Shown: positions 1 to 11,369 of the stretch, one piece after another
Layout: the number at the start of each line of letters is the position of its first letter
Numbering within the stretch: position 1 is the stretch's first letter
NCBI RefSeq assembly: GCF_004364865.1
Contig: NZ_SOAU01000001.1
Coordinates: 2,450,001-2,514,000 of the forward strand
From: Ilumatobacter fluminis
GTDB lineage: Bacteria > Actinomycetota > Acidimicrobiia > Acidimicrobiales > Ilumatobacteraceae
DNA: 64,000 nt
Reading direction: 5' to 3'
Made by a program: the position numbers and the translations under genes
The notes under the pieces: model-generated
What the model saw: only the letters and a program-made list of their open reading frames with translations
Databases searched by the model: none
What the model was told of the DNA's origin: nothing

Positions 1-839
1 CAGACGATCTGGGTCGCATGGGCGATGCGGCCGGCCGTGGGCACGACCGACACCGCTCGCGCCGGGTCGCCCTGCCACGTCGATCCGTCCCAGTACTGCG
101 GTGTCGCCAGCAATTGTCCTCTCGGCACACGGCCGACCGTGACGCGTGCCGCACAGTCGTCGTGGGCGGGGATGCCGTTCACGTCCTCGAAGCCGAACTG
201 GCGGTGGCACTGCGCGTACAGGTAGGTCCAGTCGCGGTCGGTGGTCACCGACCATCCATACAGCGCGGCGGACGAGTTCGGCGCCGGCGAGCGCCCGACC
301 GGGAGCAGTGTCTGCCCGTCGAGCGCGACCACGTGGGTCGCGACGGGCACGGCATGGCTCAAGTAGTCGTCGCCGCGCTCTTCGAGTTCGGCGACGAACA
401 CGTAGACCTTGCCGTCGTTCGCCGTCTCGGCACCGAGTGGCCAGTACCAGCGCTGGTACGGCTGGGTGATGTCGCCGAAGAAGAACGGCTCGGGATCGAA
501 GCGACTGCCGCCGTAGAGGATCGAGAAGCAGCCGCCGTCCTGCAGCGCCGCGATGTTGTGCACGATAGTGATCTCGTCGGGGCCGAGCCGGACCGCGGCG
601 TCCTGGAAGGTCCAGAGCACCCGACCGTCGCCGAGCGCCGTGGCGCGCTGATAGTCGGCACCCACCACGCCGGCCGGTTCGCTGTCGAACAATCCGTCGA
701 GCAGATCGATCCGCGCCTCGCTCAGGCAGCGGACACCCTGCACCGACGGAGCGGCCGACACCGGTTCGGCGGTGCCGGGCGCGACGGCGAACACGATGAA
801 GGTCGCGATCGCGACGAGAAGCCGGTCCCGCCCGGACAT
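1..839 (-). CDS. Secreted protein, DUF4185-like propeller (3' end cut by window)
   Basis: Reading the minus strand from the ATG at 839 gives an open frame that runs off the window, so the C-terminus is missing. It begins with two Arg-flanked residues and a hydrophobic stretch (LLVAIATFIVFAVAPGTA) that looks like a Sec signal peptide with an Ala-rich cleavage region. The mature part is rich in Trp, Tyr and Gly, with segments such as WTFQDAAVRLG, YGGSRFDPEPFFFGD and QRWYWPLGAE. These recall the five-bladed propeller proteins grouped under DUF4185. That family match is from memory of sequence style and is not certain. No catalytic residues can be named. It is divergent from the F420-type oxidoreductase at 938 across about 98 bp. 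Confidence 0.75.
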   Translation of the reverse strand, partial: MSGRDRLLVAIATFIVFAVAPGTAEPVSAAPSVQGVRCLSEARIDLLDGLFDSEPAGVVGADYQRATALGDGRVLWTFQDAAVRLGPDEITIVHNIAALQDGGCFSILYGGSRFDPEPFFFGDITQPYQRWYWPLGAETANDGKVYVFVAELEERGDDYLSHAVPVATHVVALDGQTLLPVGRSPAPNSSAALYGWSVTTDRDWTYLYAQCHRQFGFEDVNGIPAHDDCAARVTVGRVPRGQLLATPQYWDGSTWQGDPARAVSVVPTAGRIAHATQIV

Positions 840-880
840 CCGCTCACCGTACGCGCCGGGTCACTCCGCGCGGTGTCGCC

Positions 881-898
881 GGTGCACCGAGGTGCACC
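881..898. promoter_or_regulatory. Duplicated palindrome GGTGCACC in a divergent promoter region
   Basis: The palindromic octamer GGTGCACC occurs twice, separated by GA, between two divergently transcribed genes (starts at 839 and 938). The arrangement fits a repressor or activator site, but no regulator is assigned. Chance occurrence in GC-rich DNA is possible. Confidence 0.3.
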
Positions 899-937
899 TG
901 TCGATCCGTGCGGAGACCGCCGGGTACGGTCGGCGCC

Positions 938-1846
938 GTGAAGATCTCCATCTGGCCGAACATGTCCATCGCCACCGACGAGGTGCTCGACCGGGCCCGG
1001 TGGGCCGACGCCAACGGCTACCACGGTGTCTGGTTCGCCGACCACTACATGCCGAACACCGGCTCCGAGGAGATCCAGCGCGGTGACACGCACGAGTGCT
1101 GGGCGATGCTGCCGGCGATCGCCGCTGTCACCGAACGGGTGCGCATCGGCTCGTTGGTGTCCCCGACGTCGGTACACCACCCGGCCGTGCTCGCCAACCG
1201 GGCCGTTACCCTCGACCACATCTCGAACGGTCGCATGGTGCTCGGCCTCGGCGCCGGCTGGCAGATCAACGAGCACAAGGCGTACGGGATCGAGTTGCAG
1301 GCGCCGAAGGATCGTGTCGACCGTTTCGAGGAGGCGATCACGATCATCCGGTCGCTGCTCGACGACGACGTCACCGACTTCCACGGCACGTACTACGACC
1401 TGACCGCGGCGCCGTCCGATCCGTCGCCGGTGCAGTCGCCGCTGCCGATCCTGGTCGGCACGGGCGGCAACCGCATGATGCGCATCACCGCCACCTACGC
1501 CCAAGAGTGGAACACCTGGGGCGACGTGGCGATGGCGACCGAACGGCGCACGGCGTTCCTGGCAGCCTGTGATCGAGCCGGGGTCGACCCGGCGACGAAG
1601 ACGACCTCGGTGCAGTCGCTGGTGTTCCTCACCGACACCGACGATCAGGCGGCGAGCATCCTCGACGGACCGATGGGCAGTCGCTCGATCGCTGGCACCG
1701 CCGACTCACTGCTCGGCCAGCTCGCCGCCTACGAGGCCGCCGGCTTCGACGAGTTCATCGTGCCCGACTTCAACATGGGCGACAGCCCCGAACAGCGCAC
1801 CGAGCGGTTGCAGCGCCTGCACGACGAGGTCGTCAGCCGCCGCTGA
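938..1846 (+). CDS. LLM-class F420-dependent oxidoreductase
   Basis: The product is 302 aa and has the bacterial-luciferase-like TIM-barrel pattern. It opens with VKISIWPNM, followed by GVWFADHYMP, a VRIGSLVSPTSVHHPAVLA block, then HISNGRMVLGLGAGW. This block order is typical of F420-dependent (less often FMN-dependent) oxidoreductases of the luciferase-like monooxygenase superfamily, which are abundant in Actinobacteria. Substrate is not predictable. The GTG at 938 was chosen because homologous proteins begin almost directly with the first beta strand; an upstream in-frame ATG at 908 would add ten Arg/Pro-rich residues. It stands alone, followed 39 bp later by an unrelated lipoprotein. A second, diverged member lies at 11370-12275. 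Confidence 0.9.
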   Translation: MKISIWPNMSIATDEVLDRARWADANGYHGVWFADHYMPNTGSEEIQRGDTHECWAMLPAIAAVTERVRIGSLVSPTSVHHPAVLANRAVTLDHISNGRMVLGLGAGWQINEHKAYGIELQAPKDRVDRFEEAITIIRSLLDDDVTDFHGTYYDLTAAPSDPSPVQSPLPILVGTGGNRMMRITATYAQEWNTWGDVAMATERRTAFLAACDRAGVDPATKTTSVQSLVFLTDTDDQAASILDGPMGSRSIAGTADSLLGQLAAYEAAGFDEFIVPDFNMGDSPEQRTERLQRLHDEVVSRR

Positions 1847-1885
1847 TTCACGCCTCGTTCACGGCACCGTGGTCGAGTCGGCGGC

Positions 1886-3100
1886 ATGATCCGCCGCACT
1901 CTTGCCACTGTCGTGCCCGTCGCCCTGCTGGTCGCCGCCTGCGGCGGCGACGACACCGCCGACACCTCCGACACCTCTGCACCGGCCCCCACCGCTGCTG
2001 AGACGACGGTGCCTGCCACCACCACGGCGCCCACCACCAGCACGCCGGCGACCACGACACCCGAGACGACCGCTCCGCCGACGACGACACCCGCCACGAG
2101 CACGCCGGCCTCGACCGCCCCGCCGTCGACGATGGCGGAGCCGTTCGAGGACATCGAGTTCGTCGAGACCGTCGATGTCGCCGGGTTCGTGTCGATCTCG
2201 CTCACCGACGGGTGGGCCATCCGAGAACAGGCGGGCGAACTCGAGGTCTGGTACGAGGATGTGCCCGGGCTCGACTGGGAGCCCGACCCGGAGTCGATCG
2301 AAACGCTCCTCGCGGCGGAGCGTGAGGGGGTCGCCTTCATCGTCTTCCGGGAGATGCGATACGGCCTGCTCGACGACGCCTTCACGTGGGACGACGGCAT
2401 CGGCGAAGCGCTCGGTATCGCCGCCAACGTCGACCTGACCGTCGAATGGGGCGGCGGCCGCGGCGAGTCGACTCGCGGCACCCAGGTGATCGATGGCGAG
2501 ACGTTCTTCGTCCGGCACGAGAGCGTCGCCGTGGGCGATCAGCTGATCGGCGTGCTCGCCACCTCGGCCGCTCAACCGACCGAGGCGCTCGATGCCGAGG
2601 TCTCCGCCATGATCGAGGCGATCGACATCGATCCGATGGCCGTGCCGATCCTGAACCACACGCTCAACACCAGGGTTACCGTCAGCGCCGAAAACACCGG
2701 CGGCGCACCGTTCGAGTACAGCCTGCTGGCACCGCCGCAGTGGATCGCCGACTCCGAGAACTCGCTCGTCTTCAGGCCGAGCGATCCCGAACAGGACGGC
2801 TACATCGAGTACATCGCCCAACTCGCCGAGGCCCCGTTCCCCGACACCGTGCAACGCGAGATGGACGAACGCGGCACCGACTGGCTCGACGTCGACCCCG
2901 TCGTCGAGGAGACCGAGATCGACGGCCACCCCGCCGTCATCATGTGGGAGGGCCCGCCCCAGGAGGCCACCGCGGCGATCGTGTTCGTCACCGACGAGGT
3001 GGTGTTCGCCGGGTCGTACGTCTGGACGCCGGGCAACCCCGAACTCCTCCAGGCAATGGTCGACTCCGCGATCGTGCCGGAGAGCGCTCTCTCGAGCTGA
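1886..3100 (+). CDS. Lipoprotein with Thr/Pro-rich linker, unknown function
   Basis: This is a 404-residue protein with an N-terminal signal peptide ending in a lipobox (LLVAAC, Cys19), so it should be lipid-anchored on the outer face of the membrane. Residues about 25-80 are a low-complexity spacer of Thr, Pro and Ala, typical of actinobacterial lipoproteins. The folded part that follows contains two similar-looking halves (about 95-255 and 260-400), each with a GWAIREQ/PPQWIADSENSLVF-type start and each ending in an A(M/S)xEAI/MVDSAIV helix. This suggests a duplicated domain of the kind seen in actinobacterial PsbP-like or LpqN-like lipoproteins. I do not recognise a specific family. It converges with uvrC, with 22 bp between stop codons. 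Confidence 0.85.
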   Translation: MIRRTLATVVPVALLVAACGGDDTADTSDTSAPAPTAAETTVPATTTAPTTSTPATTTPETTAPPTTTPATSTPASTAPPSTMAEPFEDIEFVETVDVAGFVSISLTDGWAIREQAGELEVWYEDVPGLDWEPDPESIETLLAAEREGVAFIVFREMRYGLLDDAFTWDDGIGEALGIAANVDLTVEWGGGRGESTRGTQVIDGETFFVRHESVAVGDQLIGVLATSAAQPTEALDAEVSAMIEAIDIDPMAVPILNHTLNTRVTVSAENTGGAPFEYSLLAPPQWIADSENSLVFRPSDPEQDGYIEYIAQLAEAPFPDTVQREMDERGTDWLDVDPVVEETEIDGHPAVIMWEGPPQEATAAIVFVTDEVVFAGSYVWTPGNPELLQAMVDSAIVPESALSS

Positions 3101-3122
3101 CCGACGCCCGACACCCTCGGCG

Positions 3123-5000
3123 TCAGTCGCCCGACGAGCCGGCGTGGAATTTGTCGTAGATCGCCTCGGCGACCTTGTCGGGCAGGAAGCTGTGTGACCT
3201 CAGCTCCTCGAGTTCGGCGCGCTTGATCGCGTTCACCCCGCCCATCGCCTTCAGCAGCTTCTTGCGGCGGACCTCGCCGAGGCCCGGGATGTCGTCGAGC
3301 GCGCTCTTCGTCATGCGCTTCGACCGGCGTTCGCGGTGGAACGTGTTCGCGAAACGGTGGGCCTCGTCGCGAATGCGCTGCAGCATGAACAGGCCCTCGC
3401 TCCCCCGGGCCACCTCGACGGGTTCGGAGCGACCCGGCACGTACACCTGCTCGAACTGCTTGGCGAGCGCGGCGACCGGGATCTCGTCGGTGAGACCGAG
3501 CTGGTCGACGACCCGCTTGGCCACGTTCAGCTGCCCCTTGCCACCGTCGACGACGAGTAGCTGCGGCGGATAGGCGAACTTGCCGGGCCGGTCACCTCGC
3601 TCCTCGATCGGGCGGTCACGCTCGTCGACGTACGCCTGCAGCCGGCGCGTGAGCACCTCTTCCATGGCGCCGTAGTCGTCGTTGCCGGGGATGTTGACCT
3701 TGAACCGGCGGTACTCCCGCTTGTTCGGGAGGCCGTCTTCGAGCACGACCATCGAACCGACGTAGTCGGTGCCCTGCAGGTGCGCCATGTCGTAGCACTC
3801 GATGCGCAGCGGCGCCTCGGGCAGGTCGAGTGCCTCCTGCAGCTCGGTCAGCGCACGCGACCGCGTGTTGTGATCGGATGCACGGCGCATGCGGTGCCGC
3901 GTGAACTCCTCACCGGCGTTGCGGGTGACCGTCTCGAGCAACGCTCGCTTGTCGCCGCGTTGGGGCATCCGGATCTGCACCTTCGAGCCGCGCATGTGCG
4001 TGAGCCACTCCTCGTAGGTGTCGACGTCGTCGGCCGCGTACGGGACCAGGACCTGCTTCGGGTAGCCCATCGCCGGCTCGTCGCCGTACACGGCCTCGAG
4101 GATGCGGTCGATCAGCCTGCCGGGCGTCAGCTCCTCGACCTTGTCGAGCACGAAGCCCTTCCGCCCGACGACTCGCCCCTTGCGGACGAAGAACATCTGG
4201 ACCGACGCCTCGAGTTCGTCGTCGGCGATGCCGATCACGTCGACGTCCTCGCGGCCGTCGACGACCATCTGCTGTTTGGCGATCGCCTTCTGCACGGCCA
4301 CCAGCCGGTCGCGCAGGCGTGCGGCACGCTCGAACTCGAGATCGGTCGCCGCCGCCTTCATCTCGGCTTCGAGCCGCTGGACGATGTCGTCGGTGTCGCC
4401 GGCGAGGAAATCGCACAGCTCGGTGACGAGTTGCCGGTACGGCATCTCCTCGATCTCGTCGACGCACGGCCCGGAGCACTTCTCGATGTGGAACAGCAGG
4501 CACGGCCGACCGAGCCGCTCGTGCTCTTTGAACTTGCCGGGACTGCACGTGCGGATCGGGAAGCTGCGCAACAGCAGGTCGAGTGTGTCGCGGATGGCGT
4601 AGGCGTGGGCGTACGGACCGAAGTAGCGGACGCCCTTGCGCTTGCGGCCGCGCATCACCATCGCACGTGGCCACTGCTCGTCGACGGTCACGGCGAGGAA
4701 CGGGTACGACTTGTCGTCGCGCAGTCGGACGTTGAACCGCGGGCGGTGCTGCTTGATCAACGAGTACTCGAGCATGAGCGCCTCGACCTCGTTCGCCACG
4801 ATCGTCCACTCGACCGATTCGGCCGTCTCGACCATCTGACGGGTGCGCGGATGCAGGTTGTGCGGTGCCTGGAAGTAGTTCGACAGGCGCTGGCGCAGAC
4901 TCGACGCCTTGCCGACGTAGATCACGCGCCCGTGCGCGTCCTTGAACTGGTAGGAGCCGGGTTCGTCCGGGATCGTTCCTGCCGGGGGACGCTTGACCAT
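3123..5000 (-). CDS. uvrC: Excinuclease ABC subunit C
   Basis: The 625-aa product is full length for UvrC, the nuclease that makes both incisions beside a lesion bound by UvrB. An N-terminal GIY-YIG domain (PGSYQFKDAHGRVIYVGKA, about residues 13-31) makes the 3' cut. A UVR motif around residues 205-240 (LEFERAARLRDRL) contacts UvrB. The central region, with the IECYDMAHLQGTD and LLVVDGGKGQL blocks, is the RNase H-like endonuclease for the 5' cut, and tandem helix-hairpin-helix motifs close the protein (DDIPGLGEVRRKKLL). The ATG at 5000 gives the normal N-terminus. I see no SOS-type box upstream, unlike uvrA and uvrB. A rhomboid-like gene starts divergently 27 bp away. Confidence 0.98.
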   Translation of the reverse strand: MVKRPPAGTIPDEPGSYQFKDAHGRVIYVGKASSLRQRLSNYFQAPHNLHPRTRQMVETAESVEWTIVANEVEALMLEYSLIKQHRPRFNVRLRDDKSYPFLAVTVDEQWPRAMVMRGRKRKGVRYFGPYAHAYAIRDTLDLLLRSFPIRTCSPGKFKEHERLGRPCLLFHIEKCSGPCVDEIEEMPYRQLVTELCDFLAGDTDDIVQRLEAEMKAAATDLEFERAARLRDRLVAVQKAIAKQQMVVDGREDVDVIGIADDELEASVQMFFVRKGRVVGRKGFVLDKVEELTPGRLIDRILEAVYGDEPAMGYPKQVLVPYAADDVDTYEEWLTHMRGSKVQIRMPQRGDKRALLETVTRNAGEEFTRHRMRRASDHNTRSRALTELQEALDLPEAPLRIECYDMAHLQGTDYVGSMVVLEDGLPNKREYRRFKVNIPGNDDYGAMEEVLTRRLQAYVDERDRPIEERGDRPGKFAYPPQLLVVDGGKGQLNVAKRVVDQLGLTDEIPVAALAKQFEQVYVPGRSEPVEVARGSEGLFMLQRIRDEAHRFANTFHRERRSKRMTKSALDDIPGLGEVRRKKLLKAMGGVNAIKRAELEELRSHSFLPDKVAEAIYDKFHAGSSGD

Positions 5001-5027
5001 GGGTTGGTCAGGATACGGTGAGTGCCG

Positions 5028-5939
5028 ATGTCGCAGTACTTTGCATCAGCGTTCCGCCGTCGCCCGAACGATGGATGGTTCAAGGCGGGCAACCTCTCCT
5101 TCACCACGGTCGACCTGATCTGTGCCGTGGCCGTGGCCACGATGTTCATCTACGGCATCCTCGGCGCCTCGACATGGCTCGAACTGGTCTTCTTCCCGCC
5201 GGCGGTGCGCGACCTCGAGATCTGGCGCCTGGTCACCTGGACGACGGCGACCCAGCCCGACTTCTGGCCACTCCTCGGCATCGTCTTCTTCTGGATGATC
5301 GGCCAGGACGTCGAGGCGATGATGGGTCGCAACCGGTTCCTCGGTTGGTTCCTGACCATCACGATCGTTCCGGCGCTGATGATGACGTTCCTCGGCCTCG
5401 TGAACGACACCCTCGATCGCACCACCGTCGCGAGCGGCCTCCAGTCGGTCTTCCTGGCGGCGATCTGGGTGTACGCCGCCACCTACCCGAAGGTCCGCTG
5501 GTTCGAGGTCGTGCCGCTGTGGGGCGTAGCGGCGGTGTTCACCCTGCTCAATGTCCTCCGCTACAACGGCGACGGCCAGCGCGGCATGGTGGTGCTCACG
5601 ATCCTCGTGGTGCTCGTCTCGCTGACGGCGGCACGATCGCTCGGTGCAGCGACGGGATGGGAGATCCCGCACATCCCGCTGCCGGCCACCGGCAAGCGCA
5701 AGCCGTCCGGCCCCGTCCGCTCCTCGAAAGGCAAGGTGCGCGGCAAGCGACGCGACACCCCGACCGTCGTCGACGGCCCGTGGAGCACCCCGACGGCACC
5801 GGCCGCCAACCCACAGGAGACGGCCGCCGCCCAGGCCGAACTCGACGCCCTGCTCGACAAGATCTCGGCCGGTGGCCTCGATTCACTTTCGGCAAATGAA
5901 AAGCGTCGTCTCAACGAGTTGTCGAAGCGGTTGCGATAA
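5028..5939 (+). CDS. Rhomboid-like membrane protein, probably inactive as protease
   Basis: The product is 303 aa with about six hydrophobic segments between residues 30 and 205. The pattern EIWRLVTW, then GQDVEAMMGRNRFLGWF, follows the rhomboid-fold layout (TM1, WR motif, then a xGxxVExxxG turn). Where active rhomboids carry GxSG, this protein has VASG (Ser136), so the first Gly is missing. No His is present in the last membrane segment, so the Ser-His dyad looks incomplete. The C-terminal tail ends in an LLDKIS-G-SL-E-L motif (about 273-300) that is also found at the end of many bacterial rhomboid proteins. ATG 5028 was preferred over GTG 5022; the choice changes two residues. It probably acts as a membrane scaffold or pseudoprotease. 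Confidence 0.75.
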   Translation: MSQYFASAFRRRPNDGWFKAGNLSFTTVDLICAVAVATMFIYGILGASTWLELVFFPPAVRDLEIWRLVTWTTATQPDFWPLLGIVFFWMIGQDVEAMMGRNRFLGWFLTITIVPALMMTFLGLVNDTLDRTTVASGLQSVFLAAIWVYAATYPKVRWFEVVPLWGVAAVFTLLNVLRYNGDGQRGMVVLTILVVLVSLTAARSLGAATGWEIPHIPLPATGKRKPSGPVRSSKGKVRGKRRDTPTVVDGPWSTPTAPAANPQETAAAQAELDALLDKISAGGLDSLSANEKRRLNELSKRLR

Positions 5940-5992
5940 CGACACGTGGTGTGACAGAACCGTTGTGATTTGATCAAGGTGTGTCAGATCGG

Positions 5993-6022
5993 TTCAAAGT
6001 TGGTGCGTATTCCGTCGATACT
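5993..6022 (+). promoter_or_regulatory. Putative sigma70-type promoter giving a leaderless transcript
   Basis: A TTCAAA hexamer (5993-5998) and a GATACT hexamer (6017-6022) are 18 bp apart. Transcription would begin at about 6029, exactly on the ATG of the next gene. The 5940-6028 stretch is clearly less GC-rich than the coding sequence on either side, which supports a non-coding role. Confidence 0.45.
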
Positions 6023-6028
6023 CGGGAT

Positions 6029-7063
6029 ATGACCACGTCGTCACCCGCCTCGACCTCGTCGTTCGATGTCCTCGCCGGATCGGACTCCGACCCGTTGCTG
6101 GCCGCCGCCCGCGCCACTGCTGATGCCGTCGACCGCGACGACTACGGCGTGCTCGTGATCGTCGTCCGTCCGAACGACGACGACGTCAAGGTCGTCTCGG
6201 GTGGTGGGACCGGCGTGCTCCGCGCCGCAGTCTCCGTCGCCGTCGCAGCCGGCAACGACCGGGTGTGGCGCGACGCCCCGCACGGCGACACCGCCGAGTG
6301 TCCGGTCAGCGTCCTCCCCGAGGTCATCACGGCCTCGGCCGACGCTGCCGGGGTGCACGTGGCCCACACCGGCTGCGTTCGGCGCGACGGCCATCTCGAC
6401 GCCGTTGCCATCTTCTTCGAATCGTGGCGAGGCGTGGCCGACATCGCCGAGCGCCGCCGGGTGCTGGCCGAGCTCGAACACGCCTCCCTGATCGCTGCCG
6501 ACCAGCGACAGGTCGCCGCAGAGCGTGCGGCCGCCGCCGCTCCGATCGTCGACGTCGAACCCGAGTCGGACGAGCGGACCTGGGACGCCTCCGATCCCCG
6601 CCTGGACGCCGTCACCGGCGTGCTCGCCGCGGACGTGTTCATGGAAGGCTTCGACGACTTCGAAGGCGACGACGCGACGATGATCATGCTCGACCTCGAC
6701 CACTTCCAGTCCGTTGCCGACGAGCACGGGCAGGACGTGTCCGACGCCATCCTCCGAGAGACGGCCGACCGGCTGGTCCGTGAGCTCAGCCCGACCGACG
6801 TGATCTCGCGTATCGGGCACGACCGGTTCGTGGTCCTGCTCGGCGACGTCGCCCGCTCCGACGTGATGATCGTCGCCAAGCGCCTGCTGGCCGCGGTGTC
6901 CACGCCGCTGCCGTCCGACGGCGGCCCCGAGTCGGTCACGGCCACGGCCGCCCTCGCCTACCAGGACGGCCTGGTCGACCTCGAGGAACTGTACGAGTCA
7001 GCCGAGTCGGCCGTCGTGAGCGGCAAGCGCTCGGGCGGCGGCAAGCTGGTCCTCGCCGCCTGA
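6029..7063 (+). CDS. Degenerate GGDEF-domain protein
   Basis: This is a 344-residue soluble protein. Its first half (to about residue 165) resembles a GAF-like sensory domain, and a GGDEF-like domain fills about residues 185-344 (DAVTGVLAADVF, then MIMLDLDHFQSVADEHG). The diagnostic motif is altered to RIGHDRFVVLL: GGDEF has become GHDRF, losing the second Gly and the metal-binding Glu. Diguanylate cyclase activity is therefore unlikely; a c-di-GMP or GTP sensing or scaffolding role is inferred. The ATG at 6029 fits a leaderless promoter. A GTG at 5981 in the same frame would add 16 residues from AT-richer sequence and is the alternative. It converges with the MFS gene, 3 bp apart. Confidence 0.8.
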   Translation: MTTSSPASTSSFDVLAGSDSDPLLAAARATADAVDRDDYGVLVIVVRPNDDDVKVVSGGGTGVLRAAVSVAVAAGNDRVWRDAPHGDTAECPVSVLPEVITASADAAGVHVAHTGCVRRDGHLDAVAIFFESWRGVADIAERRRVLAELEHASLIAADQRQVAAERAAAAAPIVDVEPESDERTWDASDPRLDAVTGVLAADVFMEGFDDFEGDDATMIMLDLDHFQSVADEHGQDVSDAILRETADRLVRELSPTDVISRIGHDRFVVLLGDVARSDVMIVAKRLLAAVSTPLPSDGGPESVTATAALAYQDGLVDLEELYESAESAVVSGKRSGGGKLVLAA

Positions 7064-7066
7064 CGG

Positions 7067-8344
7067 TCACGCTGCCGGCGTCACACCGGCCGACCGGAAC
7101 CGGGCCTGGGTGAGCCAGGCGTAGACCAGGATCGCTCCGGCCACCACGGTCGCGATGTCGGCGAGGATGTGGTAGCCCCAGCCCTGCTTCACGAAGCCGG
7201 ACGCAAATGCGGCGACCGCGCCGCAGAGGCTGAGGGTCAGATCGCCCGTTCCCTGCGCCTCGACGCGCGCTGAGACGGGCACCGACGCCGTGAGGAGCGT
7301 CGTGCCGCCGATCAAGCCGATGTTCCACCCGAGGCCGAGCAAGAACAGTCCGAGGAAGATCATGGCGGGCACGTAGCCGGCGACGACGGCGGCGACCGTG
7401 CCGGCACCGAGCACCACGGCCCCGTACTGGATCGCCCGCACCGCGCCGACGCGCCCGACGAACCGGCCGACGAGCGGCGCCAAGCCGAACATCCCGACGA
7501 TGTGGACGGCGATGACGTAGGCCGACAGGTCGCTGTGACCGTGATCTTTCATGTGGGGTGGCGTCATCGTCATCACCCCGACCATCGCGGCCTGCGAACC
7601 CGCCATGGCGATCAGACCGAGCATGGCGCCCGGCGAACGTCGGATCTCCCCGTACGACCGGCGAACTTGCAGCAACGGGCGTGATCGTTCGGCGTCGGGG
7701 TCGACCGCACCCGTCAGCTCGAGCGGATCGGGCCGGAGGAAGAACACGTAGATCACCGCGCTGAGAGCGAACAGCGCCGCCGCGAACAGGTACGGGCCGA
7801 TGTACTGGTCGAGTCCGAGCCATTCGCCGAAATCCTGTTCGAACGGCGACAGGATCGGCCCGCCGACCGCTCCCAAGGTGCCGATCCAGACGATGGCACC
7901 GATCGCCTTCGCCCGGTCGGGGTCGGGCGCCAGGTCGGCAGCGACATAGCGACCCTGGAGGGTGGCCGATTGCCCGGCACCGAAGAACGCCATCCCGATG
8001 ATGAAGAGCCAGAACCACCGGAGCTGTCCACCGGTGGCGGCCACGAGCGCACCGGCGGCTCCGATGAACAATGCGGCGGCGAGGGGCGTCCGCCGTCCGC
8101 GCCGTCGCATCGCCGCCGACAGCGGGATGGCGGTGATCGCAGCGCCGGTGGTGAACGCGGCGCTTCCCATGCCGGCGAGCCGGTCGGATCCCAGCATGTC
8201 TTTGGCGAGCAGCGACACGACGGCGACCATGCCTGCCACGGCGGCGTTGCCGGGCACGACGGCGAATCGCAGCACGTTCAGCGTGCGCCGCTGCTCGTCT
8301 CGATAGGGGGTGACCGCCGGGTCGGCGGAGGTCGGCGTCGTCAC
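7067..8344 (-). CDS. MFS transporter
   Basis: The 425-aa product has about twelve hydrophobic segments and the cytoplasmic loop pattern of major facilitator family carriers (for example AAMRRRGRRTPLAAALFIG after TM2 and PLVGRFVGRVGAVRAIQYG in the second half). These features mark a secondary transporter or drug/metabolite exporter, but the substrate cannot be read from the sequence. The GTG at 8344 (VTTPTSADPAVTPYRDEQRR) is chosen because it gives a short cytoplasmic N-terminus. A longer frame starting at 8488 would overlap the end of uvrA. It lies 28 bp downstream of uvrA on the same strand and may be cotranscribed with it. Confidence 0.88.
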   Translation of the reverse strand: MTTPTSADPAVTPYRDEQRRTLNVLRFAVVPGNAAVAGMVAVVSLLAKDMLGSDRLAGMGSAAFTTGAAITAIPLSAAMRRRGRRTPLAAALFIGAAGALVAATGGQLRWFWLFIIGMAFFGAGQSATLQGRYVAADLAPDPDRAKAIGAIVWIGTLGAVGGPILSPFEQDFGEWLGLDQYIGPYLFAAALFALSAVIYVFFLRPDPLELTGAVDPDAERSRPLLQVRRSYGEIRRSPGAMLGLIAMAGSQAAMVGVMTMTPPHMKDHGHSDLSAYVIAVHIVGMFGLAPLVGRFVGRVGAVRAIQYGAVVLGAGTVAAVVAGYVPAMIFLGLFLLGLGWNIGLIGGTTLLTASVPVSARVEAQGTGDLTLSLCGAVAAFASGFVKQGWGYHILADIATVVAGAILVYAWLTQARFRSAGVTPAA

Positions 8345-8372
8345 CGCACCACTGTGCCAGACGGGCCCGCGC

Positions 8373-11255
<2,883 letters not shown>

Positions 11256-11339
11256 GGGTGTTCCAGGCTACCGAGCCGCGCAACGGCGCCCGGCGGGCGC
11301 ATCGGTTTCCATCACTCGGGTGACGCTACCACACCGAAT

Positions 11340-11353
11340 CGAACACCCGTACG
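11340..11353. promoter_or_regulatory. SOS-like (LexA) box before uvrA, one mismatch
   Basis: CGAACACCCGTACG matches the actinobacterial LexA pattern CGAAC-N4-GTTCG except for A in place of T in the right half. It lies 85 bp upstream of the uvrA start codon. The perfect site before uvrB makes a LexA role plausible here. Confidence 0.45.
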
Positions 11354-11369
11354 ATGTCGTTCGCCGTGG

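Noticed and set aside
5981-6028. GTG start of the GGDEF-like gene at 5981
   Set aside because: The extra 16 codons are AT-richer than the gene and overlap a plausible promoter; kept as an alternative only.
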